64,000 nt of DNA from positions 1,674,001-1,738,000 of the forward strand of contig NZ_CP135439.1 in the NCBI RefSeq assembly GCF_032341995.1, in the 5' to 3' direction. The position numbers and the translations under genes were made by a program. This stretch comes from Domibacillus sp. DTU_2020_1001157_1_SI_ALB_TIR_016 (lineage in GTDB: Bacteria > Bacillota > Bacilli > Bacillales > Domibacillaceae). The notes under the pieces are model-generated. The model did no database searches and had not been told where the DNA came from. It was given only the letters and a program-made list of their open reading frames with translations. Of this stretch, positions 25,611 through 34,549 are shown in pieces (position 1 is the first letter of the stretch; each line of letters starts with the position of its first letter).

Positions 25611-27050
25611 ATGAAAAAAGAGCTGGATCGGAGAGGGAAATGGCGCTTGTTCGCCATTCTTTTTTTGTCTTTATATGTAGTGATCATGCTGTATAACGTA
25701 TACCGGCCGCTGCCGGAACATATTTCGTATGCGGGCAAAGAATGGTCCGTTCCAAGTGAAGATGTTGATTTTTTCTACAACCTGTCGGGTGAAAAAAACG
25801 GGAAAAAATTTTATAAGGAAGAAATTTTCACAAGGACCCTCGACATTATAGACGAAGCAGAACAATTTATCGTTTTGGACTTCTTTTTATTTAATTCGTA
25901 CCATGAAAAAGAAAAAGAATATCCAGCTATAACAAAGAAAATAACGGATGCACTGCTGGCAAAAAGAGCGGAAAATCCGGACATGCCGATTATTTTTATT
26001 ACAGACCAAGTAAATTCATCTTACGGTTCTCATACCGTACCCGAGTTTGAAGCGATGAAAAAAGCAGGGATTGAGGTCGTCGAAACAAACTTGGATGCGT
26101 TCCGGGACCCGAATCCGATTTACAGCGGCTTTTACCGCATGCTGTTTACGTGGTGGGGTGAGAGCAAGGAAGGATGGCTGCCGAATGGATTAACCGATAT
26201 GGCGCCGGATATGACTGTACGTTCTTATTTAAAACTCATGAACGTAAAAGCGAATCATCGAAAAACCATTACAACCGAAAAAACGACCTTGATCAGTTCA
26301 GCAAATCCGCATGATGCAAGCTATTATTTCGCGAACACAGCGTTTGAAGTAAAAAAAGCGCTCGTTGGAGATATGCTGCAAAGCGAAAAAGCCGTTGCCG
26401 ATACAAGCCGGAGCATCTCTTTTCCAAAATGGACGAATGCGGCCGAAAAAGGTGGAGAAGTTCGTGTCCAGCTTTTAACAGAAGGCAAAATACAAGAAGC
26501 AATTGAACAAGAATTAGATCGGGCCGAAAAAGGCGACGAAATTTGGCTGGCTATGTTTTACTTAGCCGACCGGAATATGATTGAAGGACTGACAGACGCG
26601 GCAGAGCGGGGAGCAGATATCCGCTTAATTTTAGATGCAAATAAAAATTCGTTTGGACGCAAAAAAACAGGTCTGCCCAATATTCCGATGGCAGCTGAAC
26701 TGCGTGAAGACACACATAACAGGGTAAAAGTGCGCTGGTTCGCCCAGTCACCGGAACAATTTCATTCAAAAATGATCTATATAAAGCATGAAAATGAATC
26801 GGTTGTCATCAGCGGGTCCGCCAATCATACGTCCCGCAACTTAAACAACTACAACCCGGAAACAGACGTGAAAATAAGAGCTGCTCACAATCAGCCTATT
26901 ATAGAAGAAGTAGATGCGTATATGCATATGCTCTGGAAAAACGAAGGCGCCATTTACACAGATCCATACGAAAAACATAACGAAAAAATATCTATTATGA
27001 AACGAAGCATTTATTCATTTCAAAAACTGCTTCATTTTACAACCTTTTAA
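25611..27050 (+). CDS. Phospholipase D-family membrane-anchored protein
   Basis: A 479-residue protein with an N-terminal hydrophobic anchor (residues 13-30) and two phospholipase D catalytic repeats. Repeat 1 has NHRKTITTEKTTLISSAN; repeat 2 has FHSKMIYIKHENESVVISGSAN, both HxK(x)4... with the following asparagine. This is the cardiolipin synthase-like PLD superfamily, but the long insert, GFYRMLFTWWGESKEG, and single N-terminal helix differ from typical ClsA with two. Likely a lipid phosphatidyltransferase or phosphodiesterase at the outer membrane face. RBS AGGAGGAAAG. It stands alone between yhfS and rtp. Confidence 0.85.
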   Translation: MKKELDRRGKWRLFAILFLSLYVVIMLYNVYRPLPEHISYAGKEWSVPSEDVDFFYNLSGEKNGKKFYKEEIFTRTLDIIDEAEQFIVLDFFLFNSYHEKEKEYPAITKKITDALLAKRAENPDMPIIFITDQVNSSYGSHTVPEFEAMKKAGIEVVETNLDAFRDPNPIYSGFYRMLFTWWGESKEGWLPNGLTDMAPDMTVRSYLKLMNVKANHRKTITTEKTTLISSANPHDASYYFANTAFEVKKALVGDMLQSEKAVADTSRSISFPKWTNAAEKGGEVRVQLLTEGKIQEAIEQELDRAEKGDEIWLAMFYLADRNMIEGLTDAAERGADIRLILDANKNSFGRKKTGLPNIPMAAELREDTHNRVKVRWFAQSPEQFHSKMIYIKHENESVVISGSANHTSRNLNNYNPETDVKIRAAHNQPIIEEVDAYMHMLWKNEGAIYTDPYEKHNEKISIMKRSIYSFQKLLHFTTF

Positions 27051-27070
27051 GAAGAAAATAAATTTTTTAA

Positions 27071-27126
27071 TCAATACACTATGTGCAAAATTCAAATTTG
27101 ACATTTTTAAAAGAAAGAATTAAAAT
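27071..27126 (+). promoter_or_regulatory. rtp promoter with a possible Ter (RTP-binding) site
   Basis: TTGACA (27098-27103), a 17-base spacer and TAAAAT (27121-27126) form a good SigA promoter. Just upstream, CTATGTGCAAAAT (27079-27091) matches the B-site core of the B. subtilis Ter consensus (CTATGTACYAAAT) at 11 of 13 positions; the left half is not conserved. In B. subtilis rtp is autoregulated through such sites. Confidence 0.45.
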
Positions 27127-27149
27127 AAAAGAAAAAAGGTCGTGACAAA

Positions 27150-27509
27150 ATGCCAAGAGGTGAAGGAAAGTTTTTAATCAAGCAGCGTGCATTCTTAAAA
27201 CTGTATATGATTCGTTTTGTGGAAGAACATAAAATGTACGGTATGCAGGCAATGGATGAACTGAAAGCATCGTTTAAAGCATTTGGATACGAGCCAAACC
27301 ATTCGGAAATTTACCGCTCTCTTCATGAACTGATTGATGATGGCATCTTAAAGCGCCACAAAAAAGTGCAGGAAGGGGCAAAATATAAAGAAATCGTCAT
27401 CTATCAATTTGCCGACTATGAAAAAGCAAAGTTATATAAGAAACAAGTGAAAACCGACCTCGACCGCAGCATGTCTCTGTTACGGAAAGCGCTGGAGGAT
27501 GTTTATTAA
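27150..27509 (+). CDS. rtp: Replication terminator protein
   Basis: A 119-residue winged-helix dimer that binds Ter sites and blocks replication forks in one direction. The sequence closely follows B. subtilis RTP: KQRAFLKLYMI, EVYRSLHELxDDGILK (here HSEIYRSLHELIDDGILKR), QEGAKxKE, then YQFxDYExAKLYKKQ, and a C-terminal dimerisation helix. This long agreement separates it from ordinary PadR regulators. RTP has a narrow distribution in Bacillus relatives, so its presence is informative about the organism and suggests the replication terminus may be near. Confidence 0.93.
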   Translation: MPRGEGKFLIKQRAFLKLYMIRFVEEHKMYGMQAMDELKASFKAFGYEPNHSEIYRSLHELIDDGILKRHKKVQEGAKYKEIVIYQFADYEKAKLYKKQVKTDLDRSMSLLRKALEDVY

Positions 27510-27527
27510 GCTGAATAACGATCTGTT

Positions 27528-27569
27528 AAAAAAAACCGCTTCTTTATTATAAGAGAAGCGGTTTTTTTT
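27528..27569. terminator. Terminator after rtp
   Basis: AAAACCGCTTCT pairs with AGAAGCGGTTTT around an AT-rich loop, followed by T8. Confidence 0.88.
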
Positions 27570-27693
27570 GTCGTATTTTAGCAGGAAAAGTGATCTGTTT
27601 TGGATTTTATGAACACAATTCACTTTAAAAATAAAATGTTTTTATTTTTCTTTTTATATACGTTTCTAGTTAAATTATTTAAATTATTCATTA

Positions 27694-27707
27694 ATAAAGC
27701 GTTTTCA
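27694..27707 (+). promoter_or_regulatory. cre-like CcpA site upstream of citM
   Basis: ATAAAGCGTTTTCA differs from the cre consensus TGWAANCGNTNWCA only at the first two positions and lies 58 bases before citM. Carbon catabolite repression of citM is established in B. subtilis. The remaining upstream gap (27570-27764) is AT-rich and should also hold the CitT-activated promoter, which I could not place. Confidence 0.6.
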
Positions 27708-27764
27708 AAAAAGTGAATGAAAAAAATGAAAAAAATGAGAAAATGAAAAAAAGGAGTTGGTTTT

Positions 27765-29096
27765 ATGACAATGCTCGCCATTCTCGGATTTTCTATGGTA
27801 GCTGTTTTTATGTACCTGATAATGAGCGGAAGATTATCCGCGTTGATCGCACTTATGATTGTCCCGGCTGCATTTGCTCTTTTTGCCGGATTTGGATCTA
27901 AGATTGGAGAAATGGCTTTAACGGGTATTACTGATCTTGCACCAACCGGTGTTATGCTGATGTTTGCGATTCTTTACTTTGGCATTATGATCGATGCCGG
28001 CTTGTTTGATCCTGTAGTAGGAAAAATTTTAAAAGCGGTTAAAGGAGATCCAATGAAAATTGTGGTCGGTACCGCTGTACTGGCTATGATTGTTTCACTA
28101 GACGGAGACGGAACAACAACCTACATGATTACAATCTCCGCTATGCTTCCGCTTTACCAGCGTTTAAAAATGAATCCGCTTATTCTTCCGGCTGTAGCGC
28201 TTATGGCTGTAGGGGTAACCAACCTTACGCCTTGGGGCGGGCCGACTGCCCGTGCAGCAAGTGCCCTGAGCCTTGATATGCAGGAGCTGTTTAATCCTCT
28301 TATTCCAGTTATGGCTGCCGGCGCCCTTTGGGTGATTGCCGCTGCTTACTGGATGGGGAAAAAAGAACGGAACCGCCTTGGTGTCCTTTCATTGGAAGAG
28401 CTCAATCAGCCGGTTGAAGGAAAAAGCTATTTAACGTTTTTCGGAACAGCCGCTGTTTCAGAAGAAGATGCAAAATGGAAGCGTCCAAAGCTTCTTTGGT
28501 TTAACTTTGCGCTGACTATTGCACTTATGGTTATGCTCATTCTAGGCGTTATGCCGCTGCCAATCTTGTTTATGCTTGCTTTTGCTGTTGCCATTACGAT
28601 CAACTACCCAAATGTAGCCAATCAAAAAGAGCGTATTGCAGCACATGCAGGCAATGTGCTGGCCGTTGTATCACTCGTGTTTGCAGCCGGTATTTTCACA
28701 GGTATTTTATCTGGAACAGAAATGGTTGATGCGATGGCGAAAAGCCTGATTGCCATTATTCCAGATTCGATGGGGCCGCATCTTCCTGTTATCACAGCGC
28801 TTGCGAGCATGCCATTTACATTCTTCATGTCTAATGATGCTTTCTACTTCGGTGTTCTGCCTATTATCGCAGAGGCTGCTTCCAATTACGGTGTAAGTGC
28901 TGTTGAAATTGGACGTGCTTCACTTTTAGGCCAGCCGGTTCACTTGCTCAGCCCGCTTGTAGCTTCCACGTATCTGCTTGTCGGGATGGCAAAAGTAGAC
29001 TTTGGCCAATACCAGCGCTTTACGATTCTATGGACAGTCGGAACAGCCGTTGTCATGACGGTAGCTGCTATTTTGCTTGGTGTTATTTCTCTATAA
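27765..29096 (+). CDS. citM: CitMHS-family metal-citrate transporter
   Basis: A 443-residue, roughly 12-helix secondary transporter that takes up divalent-metal-complexed citrate with protons. Characteristic segments are SLDGDGTTTYMITISAML, VTNLTPWGGPTARAAS and MPFTFFMSNDAFYFGVLP. The metal preference (Mg as in CitM, Ca as in CitH) cannot be decided from sequence alone; the neighbouring citS-citT pair favours CitM. RBS AAGGAG at 27750. A cre-like site precedes it and a terminator separates it from citS. Confidence 0.9.
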   Translation: MTMLAILGFSMVAVFMYLIMSGRLSALIALMIVPAAFALFAGFGSKIGEMALTGITDLAPTGVMLMFAILYFGIMIDAGLFDPVVGKILKAVKGDPMKIVVGTAVLAMIVSLDGDGTTTYMITISAMLPLYQRLKMNPLILPAVALMAVGVTNLTPWGGPTARAASALSLDMQELFNPLIPVMAAGALWVIAAAYWMGKKERNRLGVLSLEELNQPVEGKSYLTFFGTAAVSEEDAKWKRPKLLWFNFALTIALMVMLILGVMPLPILFMLAFAVAITINYPNVANQKERIAAHAGNVLAVVSLVFAAGIFTGILSGTEMVDAMAKSLIAIIPDSMGPHLPVITALASMPFTFFMSNDAFYFGVLPIIAEAASNYGVSAVEIGRASLLGQPVHLLSPLVASTYLLVGMAKVDFGQYQRFTILWTVGTAVVMTVAAILLGVISL

Positions 29097-29100
29097 TAAA

Positions 29101-29133
29101 AAATCCCGGATCAAACCGAATCCGGGATTTTTT
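29101..29133 (+). terminator. Terminator after citM
   Basis: AAATCCCGGAT/ATCCGGGATTT stem with a 9-base loop and T-run. Confidence 0.9.
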
Positions 29134-29189
29134 CTTTTATTCTGACCTGTTTTTTCGTACAATTTGGTAAAAAGAAGATAGGAGTTCAC

Positions 29190-30473
29190 ATGAAAAGAAA
29201 AACCGTGCCGCTTCGAACGAAAATTTTTACACTCGTTTTTTGTCTGCTTTTCTTCATCGTAGCCGGCATGTCTGCGGTCTTTTACTGGATTCAGGCAAAA
29301 GAAACCGCCGATCAGGTACACCAGCTCTCTTTGCAGACTGCTCAAACGATTTCTTTTATGCCGGAAACGAGTGCTTTCTTAACCGACGAACGCAAATCAG
29401 ATACGCTGCTTCCCGTCTTAGAGCATATTCAGGAAAGAACCGCTGCGCAGTCTATATCGATTGCAGGCCGAAACGGAACCGCCTTATCTACGTTTCAAAA
29501 AGCACAGCCGCTTCATGAATCAGACAGCCGCTCTCTTATTTATGGAGGTTCTTACACAGTAGAGGAAAAGGGAACAGACGGCGAAGCGATTATCGGCAAA
29601 GCACCGATTGTTCAAGCAGCAGATGGCCATTCAGAAGTGATTGGCACCGTCTCTGTTGAATTTTCTAAAAAATCGATTGCAGCGCAAATTGCTTCCCAGA
29701 CGGGAAATATCCTGCTTGCCGCCGCGTTAGCGCTTTTAGTCGGGATTGCTGGCGGTTTATGGCTCACTAGAAGCATTTTATCTGATACACTTGGATTTGA
29801 GCCTGTAAAAATTGCATCCTTGTATAAAAAAACGATTGATGAAATACGGCTGTATTCCGACGAGCTCCGGGCTCAGACGCATGAATTTATGAACAAGCTG
29901 TATGTTTTATCCGGTCTTTTGCAGCTTGGCCGCCATGAGGCTGCTCTTGATTTTATTCAAAGGGAAGCAGATAGTGTTTCCCTGCAGCAGCATATCGTTT
30001 TTAAACAAATTAAAGACGACTTGATTCAAGCTGTGCTGCTCGGCAAAACTGCTAAGGCGTCAGAAAAAAAGATTTCCTTTACGATCGAACAGGAAAGCGT
30101 GCTGTCCGGTATTCCTTCCCATATGGACGGTCATGCGCTTTTAACCATTATCAGCAATTTAATTGATAATGCATTTGAAGCCGTCAGGCAAAAAGAAAGC
30201 CCCCGTGTTTCTTTTTTGATCACAGATGCGAGTCCAACTTTAATTATCGAAGTGACCGACAATGGGCATGGGATTGACGAACAAATGGTTTCTTCCCTGT
30301 TTGAAAAAGGAGCATCGACAAAAGGAGAAAACCGGGGGTTTGGCCTCCATAATGTAAAAGAAGCAGTTGATGCTTATGGAGGCTTTATTGAGGTGCTGCC
30401 AAATGACCCTTCTGGCACTATTTTTACGATTTACATACCGAAGAACGCAGTTAAAGGAGATGGACATTTATGA
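29190..30473 (+). CDS. citS: Sensor histidine kinase CitS-like, without the cytoplasmic PAS domain
   Basis: A citrate-type two-component sensor of the CitA/DcuS family. 427 residues against roughly 540 for B. subtilis CitS or E. coli DcuS. Helix 1 is at about 15-35, an extracytoplasmic ligand domain runs to about 170, helix 2 is at 175-195. The family stretch after helix 2 (LTRSILSDTLGFEP..IASLY) is followed after only some 20 residues by the phosphoacceptor block ELRAQTHEFMNKL (His) and then the ATPase N, G1 and G2 boxes (NLIDNAFEA, DNGHGID, NRGFGLHNV). The usual cytoplasmic PAS domain (about 100 residues) is absent without any frame break. Four bases overlap citT. Confidence 0.9.
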   Translation: MKRKTVPLRTKIFTLVFCLLFFIVAGMSAVFYWIQAKETADQVHQLSLQTAQTISFMPETSAFLTDERKSDTLLPVLEHIQERTAAQSISIAGRNGTALSTFQKAQPLHESDSRSLIYGGSYTVEEKGTDGEAIIGKAPIVQAADGHSEVIGTVSVEFSKKSIAAQIASQTGNILLAAALALLVGIAGGLWLTRSILSDTLGFEPVKIASLYKKTIDEIRLYSDELRAQTHEFMNKLYVLSGLLQLGRHEAALDFIQREADSVSLQQHIVFKQIKDDLIQAVLLGKTAKASEKKISFTIEQESVLSGIPSHMDGHALLTIISNLIDNAFEAVRQKESPRVSFLITDASPTLIIEVTDNGHGIDEQMVSSLFEKGASTKGENRGFGLHNVKEAVDAYGGFIEVLPNDPSGTIFTIYIPKNAVKGDGHL

Positions 30474-31150
30474 TACAAGTTGCGATCGCGGAAGACGATT
30501 TTCGCATTGCCAGCATACAAGAAGAGTTTCTTAAACAATTAACCGGGTTTACGCTTGCAGGAAAGGCATTGAATGCAGAAGATACGCTTGCCCTGCTCCA
30601 AAAAAAGAGAGTGGATGTTTTGCTGCTTGATATTTATATGCCGGATATGCTTGGTACGGAGCTGCTGCCGATTATAAAGGACCGTTTCCCGAAAACCGAC
30701 ATTATTATGGTTACCGCAGCTTCCGAAAAAGAAATGCTTGAAGAAGCACTTCGTTACGGTGTTTTTCATTATTTAATCAAGCCGGTTTCGCTCGAGAAGT
30801 TCACATCGGTGTTAAACGAATATAAAAAGAAAAAACAGCTGCTTAAGGACACAAGCCAGGTTACCCAGGATATAGTTGATGCTTATTTTGCCGGGAACGC
30901 CCAAGCATCGCCTCAAGCGGCCCAGCTGCCAACCGGTATCGACAGCGTGACGCTAAACCGGGTGTCGGAAGTATTAGAAAACCTGCGGGACGGCGTATCG
31001 ATTGAAGAAATGGGCACCCGGATTGGCGCTTCCCGGACGACAGCACGCCGCTATCTTGAATACCTTGTTACAGTGGGGAAATGCCGGGTTGAACACGAAT
31101 ACGGCATCGTCGGGCGACCGGAACGCCGCTATTTCAAGGTTAGGTCATGA
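30470..31150 (+). CDS. citT: Citrate-family response regulator CitT
   Basis: A 226-residue regulator with an N-terminal receiver domain: acidic EDDF pocket, phospho-acceptor aspartate in LLLDIYMPD, the switch threonine in MVTAASE and the lysine in YLIKPVS. The C-terminal helix-turn-helix (SIEEMGTRIGASRTTARRYLEYL) is of the DcuR/CitB type. It should activate citM in response to citrate through CitS. It overlaps citS and yflP by four bases each, so kinase, regulator and binding protein are made together. Confidence 0.93.
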   Translation: MIQVAIAEDDFRIASIQEEFLKQLTGFTLAGKALNAEDTLALLQKKRVDVLLLDIYMPDMLGTELLPIIKDRFPKTDIIMVTAASEKEMLEEALRYGVFHYLIKPVSLEKFTSVLNEYKKKKQLLKDTSQVTQDIVDAYFAGNAQASPQAAQLPTGIDSVTLNRVSEVLENLRDGVSIEEMGTRIGASRTTARRYLEYLVTVGKCRVEHEYGIVGRPERRYFKVRS

Positions 31151-32094
31151 AGCAGCTTCTTTTGCTTGTCTTGATTTTTTTTACGGCCGGCTGTGAGGCG
31201 TCTTCTCCACCGCTTGAGGAAAAGGACCTGACCTTTATTGTCCCCGGCTCTCCAAACGGCGGCTGGGATGCACTCGCCAAATCGATTAAAACGGTTATTG
31301 AAAGGGAGCAGCTTATCAAAAAGCCCATACATATTGTGTACGAAGAAGGCGATGGCGGAAATGACGGCTGGGCCCGTTTAAACGAAGAAGACTCCAGTAC
31401 AATCGCCATTAACTCAAGCCTGCTGCTCACAAACAAGCTGCTCGGGCACAGCAATCTTCAATACAAAGATTTTACCCCGCTTGCCACGATGGCCAGCGAG
31501 TGGCAGGCAGTGATTGTTTCTAACAATTCTTCTATCCAGTCGATTAATGACTTAATGGACAAGCTTAAAAGGGAGCCCGGCCGCTATCCTATCGGTATTG
31601 AGCCGCAATTTGGCAACGATGATCAAATTGCTTTCGCTCAGGCAGCACGTACAAAAGGCATATCGGCGGCTTCCCTTCGTTTTTTTCGCTATCCTGATGG
31701 AAAAGCGCTCCTTGAAGCGCTTCAAAATGGAAAAATTGCTGCCGCTTCCCTGTCTTCCTCTCAGTCAGAGGATTTTGCGGCAAATGGAAACGTCCGCATT
31801 ATCGCCATTTCCTCGCCGAAGCGGCTTGGTCATCTCCCTGATGTGCCAACATGGAAGGAACAAGGCATTAATATCGTGTTTCCGCACTGGCGCGGCGTGA
31901 TGGGGCCTGGCGATTTAACAGAAGCGGAGCAGAAGTGGTGGAGCGAGCTTTTAAACGCGGTTCAATCTTCTCCTTATTGGAAAGAAGAGCTGAAGAAAAA
32001 CCATTGGACTCATTTTTATCGGAACAGCGAGGATACGGAAGCGCTGCTCCGGTCTGATACAAAAAAATACCGCTATATAATGAACCAAAAATAA
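31147..32094 (+). CDS. yflP: TctC-family tricarboxylate-binding lipoprotein (YflP-like)
   Basis: A 315-residue extracytoplasmic solute-binding protein of the Bug/TctC family. A signal peptide ends in the lipobox FTAGC (Cys17). Family elements are VPGSPNGGWDALAKSIK, GIEPQFGNDDQIAFAQ and PHWRGVMGPGDLT. No TctA or TctB membrane subunits are adjacent. In B. subtilis the homologue yflP also lies with citS-citT, which suggests it presents citrate to the CitS sensor or to CitM rather than to a tripartite transporter (inference). Confidence 0.88.
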   Translation: MKQLLLLVLIFFTAGCEASSPPLEEKDLTFIVPGSPNGGWDALAKSIKTVIEREQLIKKPIHIVYEEGDGGNDGWARLNEEDSSTIAINSSLLLTNKLLGHSNLQYKDFTPLATMASEWQAVIVSNNSSIQSINDLMDKLKREPGRYPIGIEPQFGNDDQIAFAQAARTKGISAASLRFFRYPDGKALLEALQNGKIAAASLSSSQSEDFAANGNVRIIAISSPKRLGHLPDVPTWKEQGINIVFPHWRGVMGPGDLTEAEQKWWSELLNAVQSSPYWKEELKKNHWTHFYRNSEDTEALLRSDTKKYRYIMNQK

Positions 32095-32126
32095 AAGCTG
32101 TCTCTAATGATTAGAGACAGCTTTTA
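32093..32126. terminator. Bidirectional terminator, cit operon and hemolysin III gene
   Basis: AAAAGCTGTCTCTAA/TTAGAGACAGCTTTT, a 15-bp stem with a 3-base loop between the convergent genes. Confidence 0.85.
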
Positions 32127-32780
32127 CGCTGTTTGCGGCAAAAGGCCAAGAACCGCGAAAAAGTGAAATACGGTGCCTGCCAGTACAAACAAGTGCCAGA
32201 TCATGTGATGGTACGGAAAACCGCGCCAGACATAAAAAACGGCGCCTGCTGTGTATAAAAGCCCCCCGGTAACCAGAAAAGAAATCGTCATGGGTGACAG
32301 AGCGGCTGTAAGCGGCCCCCAGGCAAAAACGATCAGCCAGCCCATCATCACGTACAAAAGGGTAGACAGCCCGACAAAACGCTTTACAAAAAAACATTTA
32401 AACACTGTACCTGCTATGGCCATTCCCCATATTAAACCAAACAATGTCCATCCGAGCGTTCCCTGGACGGCCACAAATAGAAATGGCGTATACGTACCTG
32501 CTATAAACAAATAAATAGACGCATGATCAAAAATTTCAAACAAGTCTTTTACTTTTCCTTGAGGAAAACTATGAACAAGCGTAGAAGACACATATAAAAG
32601 CAGCATCGTAATGCCAAAAACCATAAATCCTGCTAAATGCCAGCCGGTTCCGTAAATGGCCGAGAAAACAATCAATAAAACAAGAGCGGCTAAGCTGAGC
32701 AGGGCGCCAATTCCGTGGGTAATGGAGTTGGCAATTTCCTCACCCCTGGAAAATACATGTGTAGTCGAAGATTCTTTCAT
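32124..32780 (-). CDS. Hemolysin III family membrane protein (PAQR-like)
   Basis: A 218-residue seven-helix protein of the HlyIII/PAQR superfamily. The conserved metal-site residues are visible: HGIG and SSTLVHSF near the N-terminus, FDHASIYLFIAGTYTP, and the C-terminal YHHMIWHLFVLAGTVFHFFA histidines. ATG 32780 follows AAGGAG; an in-frame ATG 33 bases upstream is rejected. Despite the family name, members in Bacillus have no proven haemolytic role; related proteins are ceramidase-like or act in membrane lipid homeostasis. Confidence 0.88.
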   Translation of the reverse strand: MKESSTTHVFSRGEEIANSITHGIGALLSLAALVLLIVFSAIYGTGWHLAGFMVFGITMLLLYVSSTLVHSFPQGKVKDLFEIFDHASIYLFIAGTYTPFLFVAVQGTLGWTLFGLIWGMAIAGTVFKCFFVKRFVGLSTLLYVMMGWLIVFAWGPLTAALSPMTISFLVTGGLLYTAGAVFYVWRGFPYHHMIWHLFVLAGTVFHFFAVLGLLPQTA

Positions 32781-32931
32781 ATGCGGCAGCTCCTTCCATT
32801 GGGTAAATGTCACAGTCGTATTGTAGCATATTCATTTCGAATTATTCTCGTTCCGCCTTTCAAAAAGGTTAGGACATACTGGAAAAACGGGTATACTGAT
32901 AAAGACAATGGATGAAAGGAGTTTTTTTGAA

Positions 32932-33213
32932 ATGGAACCAATTAAACATGAAAACGGCATTTTTTATATGGAGAAAGACGGCCGGCGTGTTGCGGAAATT
33001 ACCTACGTCCCGGCTGGGGAAGGAAAAATTAATGCCAACCATACGTATGTCGCACACGAACTGCGCGGCGGCGGTGTAGCCGAACAGCTGCTCGATACGC
33101 TTGCCGATTATGCAAGAGAAGAAAACCTGAAAATTATTCCTTCCTGCTCCTATGTCGTCGCAAAGTTTGCAAGAGGCGGCAAATATGACGACGTGAATGC
33201 CCTGTCTACATGA
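32932..33213 (+). CDS. Small GNAT-fold acetyltransferase-like protein (YjdJ type)
   Basis: A 93-residue protein of the single-domain YjdJ/human GTLF-like family, shorter than normal GNATs. It begins ATG 32932 after GAAAGGAG. The acetyl-CoA loop is seen as HTYVAHELRGGGVAEQLLD, then KIIPSCSYVVAKF. The substrate is unknown. A TATACT -10 lies upstream (32892-32897). The stop overlaps the next gene's start (ATGA), linking it to the flavoprotein. Confidence 0.85.
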   Translation: MEPIKHENGIFYMEKDGRRVAEITYVPAGEGKINANHTYVAHELRGGGVAEQLLDTLADYAREENLKIIPSCSYVVAKFARGGKYDDVNALST

Positions 33214-34532
33214 AATATGTGGTGATTGGAGGAGATGCGGCCGGCATGAGTGCTGCCATGCAAATCGTGCGTAATGACAGCGAAGCAGAGATTACTGTGC
33301 TTGAAAAGGGATCTATTTATTCCTATGGTCAGTGCGGGCTTCCTTATGTGGTCGGCGGTCTTATTCCTTCAACGGATAAAGTGATTGCCCGAAGCATTGA
33401 AACATTTCGCACGAAGTATGGGATCGATGCCCGCATTTTGCATGAAGCTACAGCGGTAGATTCGGTAAAACGGACTGTATCCGGCGTGAATCACGAAACG
33501 AAAGAAACGTTTACAGTTTCCTATGACCGGCTGTTAATTGCAACCGGGGCCAGCCCGGTTCTGCCGTCCTGGAAAGGAGCAGGCGTAGAAAGGGTGCACG
33601 TTGTCAAAACCATTCCGGATACCGAGCGTTTAATGCGCCATCTCAGCCCAAAAGAGGTAAACGAAGTTGTCATTATCGGAGCAGGATATATCGGCCTTGA
33701 AATGGCTGAAAACATTCACCGGCTCGGAAAACGGATCCGGATTGTTCAAAGAAGCAGCCAAATTGCCGGCATGCTTGATTCGGATATGACCGAGGCGCTT
33801 CATCAGGAAGCCGAGCAGCACGGTGTGATTCTATCGTTGAATGAACACGTTGAGGCCATTGAAGCAGGACAGGTTGTGACGAGCAGTGCTGCTTATCCAG
33901 CTAATCTCGTTATTGCTGCTGTCGGTATTCGTCCTAATACCGCTTTTTTAAAGAAAACAGGCATCCATATGTTTGAAAACGGAGCGCTTATCGTCAATGA
34001 CCGAATGGAAACCTCGGTACCCGGTATATACGCAGCCGGTGACTGTGCCACACATTTTCATCTCGTAAAAGGAAAACCCGATTATATTCCGCTCGGCACA
34101 ACCGCTAACAAGCAGGGAAGAATTGCCGGACTGAACATGGCCGGCCGGACAAAATCCTTTAAAGGCGTTACCGGCACGTCCGTTTTTAAATTTTTTAACC
34201 TGGTAGCTGCATCAACCGGCTTAACGGAGAGGGAAGCGAAGCGGGAAGGGATTTCCTACCAGGTCTCTGCGGTTGATACAAAAAACAGAGCCGGCTATTA
34301 TCCGGATGCTTCTCCTCTTCGTATGAAAATTTTATATGATCCGGAGTCCAGGCTGCTGCTTGGCGGCCAGGCTGTGGGCGAGCGTGGAGCGGAGAAGCAT
34401 ATAGATGTGCTGTCGGCTGCCCTGTTTAACAAGATGACTATCGAAGAACTGGAAGATTTGGATTTAAGCTATTCTCCGCCGGTTAATAGTGTATGGGATC
34501 CTATTCAGCAAGCGGCGCGCCGGGCCAGATAA
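33210..34532 (+). CDS. CoA-disulfide reductase/NADH oxidase-like flavoprotein
   Basis: A 440-residue pyridine nucleotide-disulfide oxidoreductase. FAD motif GGDAAGMSAA at the N-terminus, the single redox cysteine in SYGQCGLPYVVGG (about residue 43), NAD(P) motif IIGAGYIGLEMAEN, FAD motif YAAGDCATH, and a dimerisation domain ending in SPPVNSVWDP. The single-cysteine pattern marks the CoA-disulfide reductase, NADH peroxidase and polysulfide reductase group, so thiol redox or peroxide defence is likely; no C-terminal rhodanese domain is present. It is coupled to the preceding GNAT gene and followed closely by a stress protein. Confidence 0.88.
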   Translation: MKYVVIGGDAAGMSAAMQIVRNDSEAEITVLEKGSIYSYGQCGLPYVVGGLIPSTDKVIARSIETFRTKYGIDARILHEATAVDSVKRTVSGVNHETKETFTVSYDRLLIATGASPVLPSWKGAGVERVHVVKTIPDTERLMRHLSPKEVNEVVIIGAGYIGLEMAENIHRLGKRIRIVQRSSQIAGMLDSDMTEALHQEAEQHGVILSLNEHVEAIEAGQVVTSSAAYPANLVIAAVGIRPNTAFLKKTGIHMFENGALIVNDRMETSVPGIYAAGDCATHFHLVKGKPDYIPLGTTANKQGRIAGLNMAGRTKSFKGVTGTSVFKFFNLVAASTGLTEREAKREGISYQVSAVDTKNRAGYYPDASPLRMKILYDPESRLLLGGQAVGERGAEKHIDVLSAALFNKMTIEELEDLDLSYSPPVNSVWDPIQQAARRAR

Positions 34533-34549
34533 AGCGGGAGGGAGCGCGT

